A stretch of 64,000 nt of DNA from Actinomyces viscosus. Lineage in GTDB: Bacteria > Actinomycetota > Actinomycetes > Actinomycetales > Actinomycetaceae. The translations under genes were made by a program, and so were the position numbers. Under the pieces are notes generated by a model that was not told the DNA's origin, did not search any database, and saw nothing but the letters and a program-made list of their open reading frames with translations. The stretch is taken from assembly GCF_900637975.1 (NCBI RefSeq), contig NZ_LR134477.1, forward strand, positions 558,001 through 622,000. The letters are read 5' to 3'. Shown in pieces: positions 46,916 to 56,796 of the stretch (positions within the stretch are counted from its first letter, which is position 1; each line of letters opens with the position of its first letter).

Positions 46916-46970
46916 TGTCAGCGGTCGCCAATGGCACGTAGACTGACGCCCGGTGCGGCACGTGCCGCAC
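46916..46970 (+). promoter_or_regulatory. pfp promoter with 18-bp perfect palindrome at the start site
   Basis: TGTCAG (46916-46921), 17-bp spacer, TAGACT (46939-46944), then GTGCGGCACGTGCCGCAC (46953-46970), a perfect 18-bp palindrome at about +1 to +20. It could be an operator or a 5' stem of the mRNA; the pfp ATG is 50 bp further on. Confidence 0.55.
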
Positions 46971-47020
46971 GATCCGGCCGGGGCGCTGACCCCGAGTACC
47001 CTCAACCCGAAAGGTTCCCG

Positions 47021-48250
47021 ATGTCGATTCGTCGCGTCGCCCTGCTCACCGCTGGCGGTTTCGCCCCCTGTCTGTCCGCCGCCGTCGGCGACCTCATCGA
47101 GCGCTACACGGAGGTCGCTCCCGAGGTCGAGATCATCGCCTACCAGTACGGCTACCACGGCCTGCTCACCGGCAACTACATCGTCATCGACGACGAGGCC
47201 CGCAAGAACGCCGGCATCCTGCGCGACTTCGGCGGGTCCCCGATCGGCAACTCCCGCGTCAAGCTCACCAACGCCAAGAACCTCGTCGAGCGCGGCCTCG
47301 TCGAGGAGGGCGTTAACCCCCTGGAGTTCGCCGCTGAGCAGCTGCGCAAGGACGGCGTCGACGTCCTGCACACCATCGGTGGTGACGACACCAACACCAC
47401 CGCCGCGGACCTGGCCGCCTACCTCCACGAGAACGACTACGAGCTCACCGTCGTCGGCCTGCCCAAGACCATCGACAACGATGTCGTCCCGATCCGCCAG
47501 TCCCTGGGCGCCTGGACCGCGGCCGACGAGGGCGCCGGTTTCGCCTTCAACGTCATCGGCGAGCACCGCTCCAACCCCCGCATGCTCATCGTCCACGAGT
47601 GCATGGGTCGCAACTGCGGCTACCTCACCGCCGAGACCGCCCGCCGTTACCACGACCTGCTTGAGACCAAGCAGTGGGCCCCCTCCCTGGGCCTGACCAA
47701 GGAGCGCTGGGACGTCCACGCCGTCTTCGTCCCCGAGATGAAGCTCGACATCGCCGCCGAGGCCGAGCGCCTCAAGGCCATCATGGACGAGCAGGGCAAC
47801 GTCAACATCTTCCTGTCCGAGGGCGCCGGCGTCCCCGAGATCATCGCCGAGATGGAGGCCGCCGGCCAGGAGGTCCAGCGCGACCCCTTCGGCCACGTCA
47901 AGCTCGATACCATCAACCCCGGCCAGTGGTTCGCCAAGCAGTTCGCCGAGCTCATCGGCGCTGAGAAGGTCATGGTCCAGAAGTCCGGCTACTACTCGCG
48001 TGCTGCCCACGCCAACGCCGAGGACCTCGCCCTCATCAAGAAGATGTGCGACCTGGCCGTCGACTGCGCCCTGCGCGGCGAGTCCGGCGTCATCGGCCAG
48101 GACGAGGAGAACAACGACGAGTTCACCGCGATCGCCTTCCCGCGCATCGCCGGCGCCAAGCCCTTCGACATCACCCAGCAGTGGTTCACCGACCTCATGG
48201 CCGACCTCGGCCAGAAGGTCGAGCCCGCCGAGGTCGCCCCCGAGCACTGA
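47021..48250 (+). CDS. pfp: pyrophosphate-dependent 6-phosphofructokinase
   Basis: 409 aa from ATG 47021. Phosphorylates fructose-6-phosphate using PPi (reversible glycolytic step). The key stretch HTIGGDDTNTTAADL near residue 120 has GGDD, where ATP enzymes have GGDGS; the second Asp blocks ATP and marks PPi use. LPKTIDNDVVPI near 152 carries the catalytic Asp and the PPi-type Lys. MGRNCGYLTAETARR near 205 binds sugar phosphate. PPi-dependent PFK activity has been reported in Actinomyces naeslundii. Confidence 0.94.
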   Translation: MSIRRVALLTAGGFAPCLSAAVGDLIERYTEVAPEVEIIAYQYGYHGLLTGNYIVIDDEARKNAGILRDFGGSPIGNSRVKLTNAKNLVERGLVEEGVNPLEFAAEQLRKDGVDVLHTIGGDDTNTTAADLAAYLHENDYELTVVGLPKTIDNDVVPIRQSLGAWTAADEGAGFAFNVIGEHRSNPRMLIVHECMGRNCGYLTAETARRYHDLLETKQWAPSLGLTKERWDVHAVFVPEMKLDIAAEAERLKAIMDEQGNVNIFLSEGAGVPEIIAEMEAAGQEVQRDPFGHVKLDTINPGQWFAKQFAELIGAEKVMVQKSGYYSRAAHANAEDLALIKKMCDLAVDCALRGESGVIGQDEENNDEFTAIAFPRIAGAKPFDITQQWFTDLMADLGQKVEPAEVAPEH

Positions 48251-48275
48251 GGCTGAGCCCCTAGTCCCATAGCAC

Positions 48276-48312
48276 CGTGGCCGGTGCCGTCCACCTGACG
48301 GCACCGGCCACG
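48276..48312 (+). terminator. strong terminator after pfp
   Basis: CGTGGCCGGTGCCGTC (48276-48291), loop CACCT, GACGGCACCGGCCACG (48297-48312): a perfect 16-bp stem 25 bp after the stop. Confidence 0.8.
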
Positions 48313-48350
48313 CGTGTCGAGGCGCGCAAGGGTGTTCAGACGGCCCCGTG

Positions 48351-48483
48351 TGTCACGCGCGGAGACTTTTCACCCGCGCTGTGGTGCCCCTTGCTTCCGG
48401 GGCCTTCACGTTTGCGCAGGTCGCAGCCTTACGGCCACGTCGCTCATAGGCCGCCGCGACCCTAAAAGTCTCCCGCAGTGACA
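48351..48483. repeat. 133-bp element bounded by 20-bp imperfect inverted repeats
   Basis: The left end reads TGTCAC-n4-GGAGACTTTT (48351-48370) and the right end AAAAGTCTCC-n4-GTGACA (48464-48483). The outer six and inner ten bases match perfectly. No gene or transposase inside; no clear target duplication. It occupies most of the 322-bp gap between pfp and aroG. It may be a MITE-like remnant or a long-range RNA stem. Confidence 0.5.
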
Positions 48484-48572
48484 CAATCCGCCCTCAAGTC
48501 CCGGGCTTCGCCTCGTTCCGCGATGCGGCGCCGATTCCGGGCGATACTCCCGGCTGGCCTATGCTGACGGGC

Positions 48573-49925
48573 GTGATGAACGAGCTCTCCGCCGCCCGCA
48601 CGGGCGCCCAGGCCCCCGCCTGGCGCCACCTGCCCGCCCTGCAGCAGCCCGCCTACCCCGACGAGGCGGCGTTGGCCGATGTGGTGACGGACCTGCGCCG
48701 CCGGCCCCCGCTCGTCTTCGCCGGAGAGGTCGACTCCCTGCGCGACCTCATCGCCCAGGCCAGCACCGGGGACGCCTTCGTCCTCATGGGCGGGGACTGC
48801 GCCGAGTCCTTCACCCACAACACGGCCGACAACATCCGTCTCAAGGTCCAGACCATCCTGCAGATGGCCGCCGTCCTCACCTACGGCGCCTCCACCCCCG
48901 TGGTCAAGGTCGGCCGCATGGCCGGCCAGTACGCCAAGCCCCGCAGCTCGGACACCGAGACCCGCGGCGAGGTCACCCTGCCCGCCTTCCGCGGCGACTC
49001 CGTCAACGGCCACGAGTTCACCCCCGAAGCCCGCGTCCCCGACCCCAGGCGTATGCTGGACGCCTACCTGCGCTCGGGCACCACCCTCAACCTCATCCGT
49101 GCCTTCACCATGGGCGGCTACGCGGACCTGCGCGAGGTCCACTCCTGGAACCGCGGCTTCACCGCCAACCCCGCCTACAAGCGCTTCGAGTCCTTCGCCG
49201 AGGAGATCGACCGGGCGATGCGCTTCATGGAGGCCGCCGGCGTCGACTTCGACGCCCTGCGCCAGGTCGACTTCTACGCAGCCCACGAGGCCCTCCTCCT
49301 GGAGTACGAGGACGCCATGATCCGTGAGGACTCCCGCTCCGGGCGCCTCTACGACACCTCCGCCCACATGCTCTGGGTGGGGGAGCGCACCCGCGAGGCC
49401 GACGGCGCCCACGTGGCCGTCCTGGCCGGCGTCCACAACCCCGTGGGCGTCAAGGTCGGCCCCACCACGTCCCCCGATGACGTGGCCCGGCTCATGGACC
49501 GTCTCAACCCCGACGGCGTGCCCGGGCGCCTGTCCCTCATCACCCGCATGGGCGCCAGCCGCATCCGCGAGGCCCTCCCGCCGCTGGTCGAGGCGGTGAG
49601 CGCCGACGGCCGCCCCGTCACCTGGATCACCGACCCCATGCACGGCAACACCATCACCTCGGACAACGGTTACAAGACCCGCCGCTTCGAGACGATCCTC
49701 GACGAGATCCGCGGCTTCTTCGAGGTCCACCGCTCCCTGGGCACCGTACCGGGCGGCATCCACGTCGAGCTCACCGGCGACGACGTCACCGAGGTCCTCG
49801 GCGGAGGCGAGCACATCGACGAGGCCGGCCTGGCCGAGCACTACGAGACCCTCGTCGACCCGCGCCTCAACCACCAGCAGTCCCTCGAGGTCGCCTTCGA
49901 GATCGCCGAGATGCTCAAGGGCTGA
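48573..49925 (+). CDS. aroG: class II 3-deoxy-7-phosphoheptulonate synthase
   Basis: First enzyme of the shikimate pathway (PEP + erythrose-4-phosphate). 450 aa from GTG 48573; ATG 48561 and 48576 are alternatives. The plant-like class II pattern includes WRHLPALQQPAYPD, VFAGEVDSLRD, FVLMGGDCAESF (metal Cys), KVGRMAGQYAKPRS, and the C-terminal WITDPMHGNT. The upstream TATGCT (48560-48565) ends 7 bp before GTG 48573 and there is no SD, so a leaderless mRNA is likely. Same family as M. tuberculosis AroG (Rv2178c). Confidence 0.95.
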   Translation: MMNELSAARTGAQAPAWRHLPALQQPAYPDEAALADVVTDLRRRPPLVFAGEVDSLRDLIAQASTGDAFVLMGGDCAESFTHNTADNIRLKVQTILQMAAVLTYGASTPVVKVGRMAGQYAKPRSSDTETRGEVTLPAFRGDSVNGHEFTPEARVPDPRRMLDAYLRSGTTLNLIRAFTMGGYADLREVHSWNRGFTANPAYKRFESFAEEIDRAMRFMEAAGVDFDALRQVDFYAAHEALLLEYEDAMIREDSRSGRLYDTSAHMLWVGERTREADGAHVAVLAGVHNPVGVKVGPTTSPDDVARLMDRLNPDGVPGRLSLITRMGASRIREALPPLVEAVSADGRPVTWITDPMHGNTITSDNGYKTRRFETILDEIRGFFEVHRSLGTVPGGIHVELTGDDVTEVLGGGEHIDEAGLAEHYETLVDPRLNHQQSLEVAFEIAEMLKG

Positions 49926-49937
49926 GAGCCACCGCCG

Positions 49938-51965
49938 TCAGAAGATGTTGATGGTGACCTTGGAGTCCGGCTTGACGCTGGAGCCCGGGGCGGGGCTGGT
50001 GGAGCGCACGGTTCCGAACGGGCCGCCCAGGCGCTTGTTGACCTCCACCTTGAGCCCGGCGTCCTCCAGGGTCTTCTTGGCCTCGTCCTCGCTCTTGCCG
50101 GTCACGTCTGGGATCGTCACCTGCTCCGGCCCCTTGGAGACGGTCAGGTCCACCGAGTCGCCCTTGTAGTAGCCCGAGGCCCCGGCGATGGGGGAGGAGG
50201 AGATGACCCTCCCCTTGGCCACGGAGTCGGAGTAGTCCTGACTGACCTTGCCCTTCTTGAGCCCGGCGTCCTCCAGGGTCTTCTTGGCCTCGTCCTCGCT
50301 CTTGCCGGTCACGTCGGGGATCGTGGCCGGCTCCTTGCCCTTGGAGACCACGATCGAGATCTTCGAGCTGTGCTCGATGACCTTGCCGGCCTTGGGATCA
50401 GAGGAGATCACCTTGCCCGAGGCGACGCTGGCGGAGTACTCCTCGGTGACGTCCCCCAGGGTCAGACCCGCCGCCTTGATCGCGGAGCCGGCCTGATCCT
50501 TGGTCTTTCCGACGACGTCGGGAACCGTCTTGGTCTCCACGCCCCGGGAGATGACGACGGTGACGGTGTGGCTCAGCCCCACCTTCTGGCCAACCTTCGG
50601 CTGGCAGGAGATGACCTTGCCGGCCGGCACCGTGTCGGAGTAGGCCCGGGCCGGCGTACCCCAGTTGAGTCCCTGCTTCTCCAGGGCGAGCTGCGCCTCG
50701 TCCTGCGACATGCCGATGATGTCGGGGACGGCTACCCGTCGCCCCGGGCCCGCCGTCAGGTACCAGGTGGCACCCGCCCCGGTTCCGGCCACGGCCAGCA
50801 GCCCGACGATGACGGCGGTGCGGCGGTTGAGGCCGCTGATACCTCGTTGCCGGGTGGGGACGGCGGTGGTCTTCTGGGAGTCGGCCGCCAGGGCCTTGCG
50901 CGACAGCGCACGGGTCCTGCCCTTGGCGTCCGGACCGATGGAGCCGATGGGCAGGGAGACGGTGCGCATACCGGCGTGGGGGGAGGATCCCTCGTCGGAG
51001 TCCTCGTCCTCCTCGCCCTGGGGCTCGTTGTCGATGGCGGAGCGGGCGGCCTGGGCGTTGGCCGTCATGACCTCCTGGGTCCGGATCGAGCCGGTCCCGC
51101 CCCCACGGCGCACCGACAGCTCGGAGTCGGTGAGCTCATCGACAACGTTGCGCAGCAGCGCCAGCGCCTCATCAGCATCGGCGGGACGGTCCTGCGGCTC
51201 GCGGCGCGTCATGATCGCCACGAGCTCGTCGACGTCGGCCGGCATGTCGGGAACGAGCTTGGAGGGCAGGGGAACGTCCTCGTGGACGTTGCGGAAGGCG
51301 ATCTGGATGGGGGAGTCCGCGGTGAAGGGCTGCTCCCCGGTGAGGAGCTCGTAGAGGACCACCCCGGCGGAGAAGACGTCGGCGCGGGAGGTGGAGTCCC
51401 CCGAGGTGATGAGCTCGGGCGCCAGGTAGGCGACCGTGCCCAGGACGTTGCCCGTCGTCGTCTGCGTGACCTCCGTGACCGCCCGGGCCAGACCGAAGTC
51501 GGCCACCTTGGCCACCGAGCCGTCCGAGGGCAGCAGGACGTTCTCCGGCTTGATGTCGCGGTGAACCAGCCCGGCCCGGTGGGCGGCGCCCAGCGGGCGC
51601 AGCAGCTGGGCCACCAGCCCCAGGGCCTCCTTGACCGACAGCGGCCCCGCCGCGATGAGGTCGCGCAGCGTGGGACCCTCGACGTACTCCATGACGAGGT
51701 AGGCCACTCCGTCGAGGCTGCCCTGGTCGTAGACGGCCACCACGCCCGGGTTGGACAGGCGGGCCGCCGCCCGCGCCTCGCGCCGGAAGCGCGAGACGAA
51801 GTCGGGGGAGTCGGCCAGGTGGGCGTGCATGAGCTTGAGCGCCACGGTCCGGTCCAGGCGACGGTCATGGGCGCGGTAGACGGTGGCCATGCCGCCGCGC
51901 GCGAGGCGGTCGACGATCTCGTAGCGAGAGTCGACCAGCCGACCGATGAGGGGATCCGTGACCAC
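49938..51965 (-). CDS. Ser/Thr protein kinase with PASTA domains (PknL/PknB-like)
   Basis: 675 aa, GTG start. Kinase domain at residues 12-275: LARGGMATVYRAHD (Gly loop), VALKLMHAH (Lys), HRDIKPENVL, ADFGLAR and an activation loop with Thr residues. Juxtamembrane segment, one helix near 385-408 (TAVIVGLLAVAGTGAGATWYL split), then four extracellular PASTA repeats (PDIIG.., PDVVG.., and two PDVTGKSEDEAKKTLEDAGLK repeats). PASTA domains sense peptidoglycan or lipid II. The last two PASTA repeats share a 69-bp DNA stretch with one mismatch. Sits beside aroG and a prenyl synthase, as PknL does in M. tuberculosis. Confidence 0.94.
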   Translation of the reverse strand: MVTDPLIGRLVDSRYEIVDRLARGGMATVYRAHDRRLDRTVALKLMHAHLADSPDFVSRFRREARAAARLSNPGVVAVYDQGSLDGVAYLVMEYVEGPTLRDLIAAGPLSVKEALGLVAQLLRPLGAAHRAGLVHRDIKPENVLLPSDGSVAKVADFGLARAVTEVTQTTTGNVLGTVAYLAPELITSGDSTSRADVFSAGVVLYELLTGEQPFTADSPIQIAFRNVHEDVPLPSKLVPDMPADVDELVAIMTRREPQDRPADADEALALLRNVVDELTDSELSVRRGGGTGSIRTQEVMTANAQAARSAIDNEPQGEEDEDSDEGSSPHAGMRTVSLPIGSIGPDAKGRTRALSRKALAADSQKTTAVPTRQRGISGLNRRTAVIVGLLAVAGTGAGATWYLTAGPGRRVAVPDIIGMSQDEAQLALEKQGLNWGTPARAYSDTVPAGKVISCQPKVGQKVGLSHTVTVVISRGVETKTVPDVVGKTKDQAGSAIKAAGLTLGDVTEEYSASVASGKVISSDPKAGKVIEHSSKISIVVSKGKEPATIPDVTGKSEDEAKKTLEDAGLKKGKVSQDYSDSVAKGRVISSSPIAGASGYYKGDSVDLTVSKGPEQVTIPDVTGKSEDEAKKTLEDAGLKVEVNKRLGGPFGTVRSTSPAPGSSVKPDSKVTINIF

Positions 51966-52066
51966 GAGCGCGATTCTACGGTGCCTGCGGCGCAGCGACA
52001 GCCGCTCGCCAGTGCGGACGGGTAGTTCTGCCCACCCGGTGGGGACGGGCCGATTCGTCTGCTATG

Positions 52067-53227
52067 TCAGGAGTTTCGGTGCGTCAGCAGGTCCGCCAGG
52101 TCCGCCAGGTCCGCCAGTGATGCGGCACTCACCACGCCCTCGTCCTGGAGCCGCTCCAGCGCCTTGAGACCGGCGTCGCGGTGGGTGGTGATGATCTCCT
52201 CGTGGACGGCGCGTGCGCCGCAGTCCTCGATGAGAACCGCAGCGTCGGCGATCTGCTCCGCCGTGGCCTCGGCGCTGGCCAGCACGCCTCCGAGCAGCTC
52301 CCGGCCGGCGTCGTCGCAGCGGCCCCAGGTCAGGGCCAGCAGCACCGTGCGCTTGCCCTCGCGCAGATCGTCTCCTGCCGGCTTGCCGGTGACCCGTGGT
52401 GAGCCGAAGACGCCCAGCTCGTCGTCGCGCAGCTGGAAGGCGATACCGATCTCCTCGCCGAAGACGGCCAGCTGCTCAGCGGTCGGGCCGGTGGGGTCCA
52501 GGCCGGCCAGGAGGGCCCCGATGATCAGCGGGTGGCGCACCGAGTAGCGGGCCGACTTGTGACGCACGACCGACAGGGCGTCGTCGTGCATGCGCCGGGC
52601 CGCTGCCCCGGGGTCCTGGCCCCAGGGCAGCGGCAGGTTCTCACTGCGCACGTCGAGGAACTGGCCCAGGGCCACCTCGGTGGTCATGGCGTCGAAGGCG
52701 GACCGGGCGTTGCGGAGCGCCCTGTCCCCGGTCTCGGAGGAGGCTCCTGCCTGCGCCAGGGCGCTCATCTCCTCCCCGGCCAGCGACAGCAGGAGGTCGC
52801 CCAGCAGGACGGCGCCGTTGGCTCCGAAGGCCTGTGAGTATCCCAGCCAGCCGCGGGCGTCGTGGTTTCGGGCGAAGGCTCGGTGCGCCGCCGGTAGGCC
52901 CCGCCGGGTGTCGGCCCCGTCCATGAGGTCGTCGTGGACCAGGGCGCTGGCCTGGTAGAGCTCGAGCGCCGCTCCCAGGCGGACGGCGTCGTCGCCGGTG
53001 AGGCGCTCGGAGCGGTGCTCCGGGGCGGCGGTGAGCGCGTAGCCGACCGCACCCAGCACGGCGCGCATGCGCTTGCCCCCGGACAGGGCGTTCTCGGCGG
53101 TCTCGAGCAGCTCGGGGGCGGCCTGCCCCAGGTCCTGCCAGCGTCGGTGGCAGCCGGTCAGGACCTCCTCCAGACGGTGCTCGACGGCGGGACGGACACG
53201 GCCCAGGGCCGCAGGCAGCGCGCTCAT
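52067..53227 (-). CDS. polyprenyl diphosphate synthase (trans, GGPP-type)
   Basis: 386 aa. First Asp-rich motif in [15 protein letters not shown] near residue 100 (DDxxD), second in [12 protein letters not shown] near 263. It condenses IPP with allylic diphosphates to give FPP/GGPP or longer chains; chain length is not predictable by eye. The C-terminus has [11 protein letters not shown] from a triple 9-bp tandem repeat at 52091-52117. In M. tuberculosis, IdsA2 (Rv2173) has this position. Divergent from the sigma factor gene. Confidence 0.92.
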   Translation of the reverse strand: MSALPAALGRVRPAVEHRLEEVLTGCHRRWQDLGQAAPELLETAENALSGGKRMRAVLGAVGYALTAAPEHRSERLTGDDAVRLGAALELYQASALVHDDLMDGADTRRGLPAAHRAFARNHDARGWLGYSQAFGANGAVLLGDLLLSLAGEEMSALAQAGASSETGDRALRNARSAFDAMTTEVALGQFLDVRSENLPLPWGQDPGAAARRMHDDALSVVRHKSARYSVRHPLIIGALLAGLDPTGPTAEQLAVFGEEIGIAFQLRDDELGVFGSPRVTGKPAGDDLREGKRTVLLALTWGRCDDAGRELLGGVLASAEATAEQIADAAVLIEDCGARAVHEEIITTHRDAGLKALERLQDEGVVSAASLADLADLADLLTHRNS

Positions 53228-53367
53228 GACCGCCAGGGTAGACGCAGCAGGGCCGCCTCAGCCTCCTCACGGGTTGTCGGCGGTGGTTCTGCCGTCGAGA
53301 GAAGCCGACCGCGACAAAGGTTAGGTCATGCTAAGTCATCGGGGCGAAGTTGCTGGGGAATAAACGC

Positions 53368-53373
53368 TACAAT
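53368..53373 (+). promoter_or_regulatory. candidate -10 element of the sigma factor gene
   Basis: TACAAT in a locally AT-rich stretch (53350-53380), 80 bp before the GTG start. No good -35 at the standard distance. Confidence 0.35.
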
Positions 53374-53452
53374 TCGTGGGTTGTCTGCTGTGCCGGGTAG
53401 GGTCCCCATACCCCGTCGCCGGCTGTCCGCCCGCCCACGCGAAAGGAACTCC

Positions 53453-55120
<1,668 letters not shown>

Positions 55121-55166
55121 CCGGACCGCTCGGACCGGCAAGGAGCACCAGCAGCTCGTCCATCTC

Positions 55167-55211
55167 GACGGCGTCGGCCCCGGAACTCATGGTTCCGGGG
55201 CCGACGCCGTC
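55167..55211 (+). terminator. strong terminator after the sigma factor gene
   Basis: A perfect 20-bp stem (55167-55186 with 55192-55211; the left arm begins GACGGCGTCGG) and a 5-nt loop TCATG, 46 bp after the stop codon and just before the TPP riboswitch. Confidence 0.85.
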
Positions 55212-55229
55212 AGTGCTATCGTCCCCAAC

Positions 55230-55303
55230 GTGACACGGGGTGCCACACGGCTGAGAACACACCCGTCGAACCTGTCCAGCTAGTACTGACGAAGGGATGT
55301 CAC
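55230..55303 (+). promoter_or_regulatory. TPP (THI-box) riboswitch controlling thiMED
   Basis: Conserved blocks in order: GGGGTGCC, GGCTGAGA, ACCCGTCGAACCTG, CAGCTAGTACTG, ACGAAGGGA. The P1 stem pairs GTGACA (55230-55235) with TGTCAC (55298-55303), directly touching the thiM ATG at 55304. The conserved GAAGGGA (55291-55297) is also the only Shine-Dalgarno sequence for thiM, so TPP binding would hide it: translational repression. Confidence 0.95.
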
Positions 55304-56137
55304 ATGCACTGGGACACGTCTACCCCGGTGGCGCTGGAGGCGGTACGCCGCCACGCCCCACTGGTCTCCTGCATCACCAACTCGGTGGTCACCAACGTCA
55401 CCGCCAACGTCCTCCTGGCACTGGGTGTGGCTCCCGCCATGGTGGACATCACCGGGGAGGCGGGGTCCTTCGCCCGGGACGCCTCCGCGCTGCTCATCAA
55501 CCTCGGCACGCCTCAGCCCGAGCAGCGCTCCGCTGCCCGCGAGGCCGTCGCAGCGGCGAACGACGCCGGTACGCCGTGGGTCCTCGACCCGGTGGCCATC
55601 GGAACGCTCGCGCACCGCACCGGCCTCGCCCGTGAGCTGGTCGCCCACGGGCCGGGCGCCGTGAGAGGCAACGCCTCGGAGATCCTCGTCCTGGCAGGCG
55701 CCGGCAGCGGAGGGCGGGGCGTCGAGGCCACCGACGACGTCGAGGCGGCACTTGCTCCGGCATGCGACCTGGCCCGTCGCCACGGCTGCGTCGTGGCGGT
55801 CTCCGGTCCCGTTAACCTGGTCAGCGACGGTGAGCGCGTCGTCCGGGTCCGGGGTGGATCCGCGTTGCTGACCCGGATGACCGGAGGCGGCTGCGCCCTG
55901 GGGGCAGTGACCGCGGCCTTCCTCGGGGCGGGCCGGAAGGAGGGACTGGACAGCCTGAGCGCCGTCGTGGCCGCGCACGCCGTCTACAGCGCGGCCGCCG
56001 AGCGAGCCGCAGCCCGATCGGCCGGCCCCGGCTCCTTCCAGCCCGCCTTCCTCGACGCCCTGTACACCCTGGAGACGGGAGACCTGCACACCGTCACCAT
56101 CAGCACCGCCAGTGCCGCAGCGGGAGAACCGGCATGA
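55304..56137 (+). CDS. thiM: hydroxyethylthiazole kinase
   Basis: Salvages 4-methyl-5-(2-hydroxyethyl)thiazole by phosphorylation. 277 aa. Family pattern: [23 protein letters not shown] near residue 16 (split), [28 protein letters not shown] and [21 protein letters not shown] (GTGC-like loop, catalytic Cys). First gene of thiM-thiE-thiD; overlaps thiE by 4 bp. TPP riboswitch directly upstream. Confidence 0.95.
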   Translation: MHWDTSTPVALEAVRRHAPLVSCITNSVVTNVTANVLLALGVAPAMVDITGEAGSFARDASALLINLGTPQPEQRSAAREAVAAANDAGTPWVLDPVAIGTLAHRTGLARELVAHGPGAVRGNASEILVLAGAGSGGRGVEATDDVEAALAPACDLARRHGCVVAVSGPVNLVSDGERVVRVRGGSALLTRMTGGGCALGAVTAAFLGAGRKEGLDSLSAVVAAHAVYSAAAERAAARSAGPGSFQPAFLDALYTLETGDLHTVTISTASAAAGEPA

Positions 56138-56796
56138 GCGCCGCGCTGGACCTGTCGGTCTACCTCGTCACCGATGAGGACCAGTGCCGCTCGCGCGGAC
56201 GAGATGTCGTTCGGACCGTTGAGGCGGCCGTTGACGGGGGAGTCACCTGTGTCCAGCTGCGTGCCAAGAACTCCGACGGCGGCCCCTTCCTGACCCAGGT
56301 GCTGGGCGTGGTCGAGGCCGTGGGTGATCAGGTCCCCGTCATCATCAACGACCGCGTCGACGTCTTCCTGGCCGCGCGCGAGACGGGTGCGCGGGTGGCC
56401 GGCGTCCACCTCGGCCAGTCCGACCTGCCCGCCGCCACCGCACGCCGTCTCATCGGGCAGGACGCCTACCTCGGGCTGTCGGCCGCGACTCCCGACGAAT
56501 TGCGCACCGCCCAGGAGCAGGGGGCCTGCGACTACGTCGGGATCGGCGTCGTCCGTGACACGGCCACCAAAGCCGGTGCCCCGAGGAGCCTGGGCATCGA
56601 CGGCGTCGTGCGCATGGCCGCCCTGACCGGTCTGCCGGCGGTGGCCATCGGTGGTGTCACGGTCGCCGACCTGCCGGCCCTGCGCGCGGGAGGCCTGGAC
56701 GGAGTCGCCGTCGTCTCAGCCATCTGCGCGGCCGAGGACCCACGGCGCGCCGCTGCCGCACTGCGGACCGCCTGGGACGAAGGAGACTGGCGATGA
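56134..56796 (+). CDS. thiE: thiamine-phosphate synthase
   Basis: Joins HMP-PP and thiazole phosphate to thiamine phosphate. 220 aa TIM barrel with [13 protein letters not shown] near residue 45, [21 protein letters not shown] near 90, YVGIGVV near 135 and the phosphate-binding [27 protein letters not shown] (split). Overlaps thiM and thiD by 4 bp each; shares their riboswitch. Confidence 0.95.
   Translation: MSAALDLSVYLVTDEDQCRSRGRDVVRTVEAAVDGGVTCVQLRAKNSDGGPFLTQVLGVVEAVGDQVPVIINDRVDVFLAARETGARVAGVHLGQSDLPAATARRLIGQDAYLGLSAATPDELRTAQEQGACDYVGIGVVRDTATKAGAPRSLGIDGVVRMAALTGLPAVAIGGVTVADLPALRAGGLDGVAVVSAICAAEDPRRAAAALRTAWDEGDWR

Noticed and set aside
45752..48304. 850-codon minus-strand open frame
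   Set aside because: Antisense shadow of plsC and pfp in high-GC DNA; Val/Gly/Asp/Leu-rich low-complexity translation without any domain.
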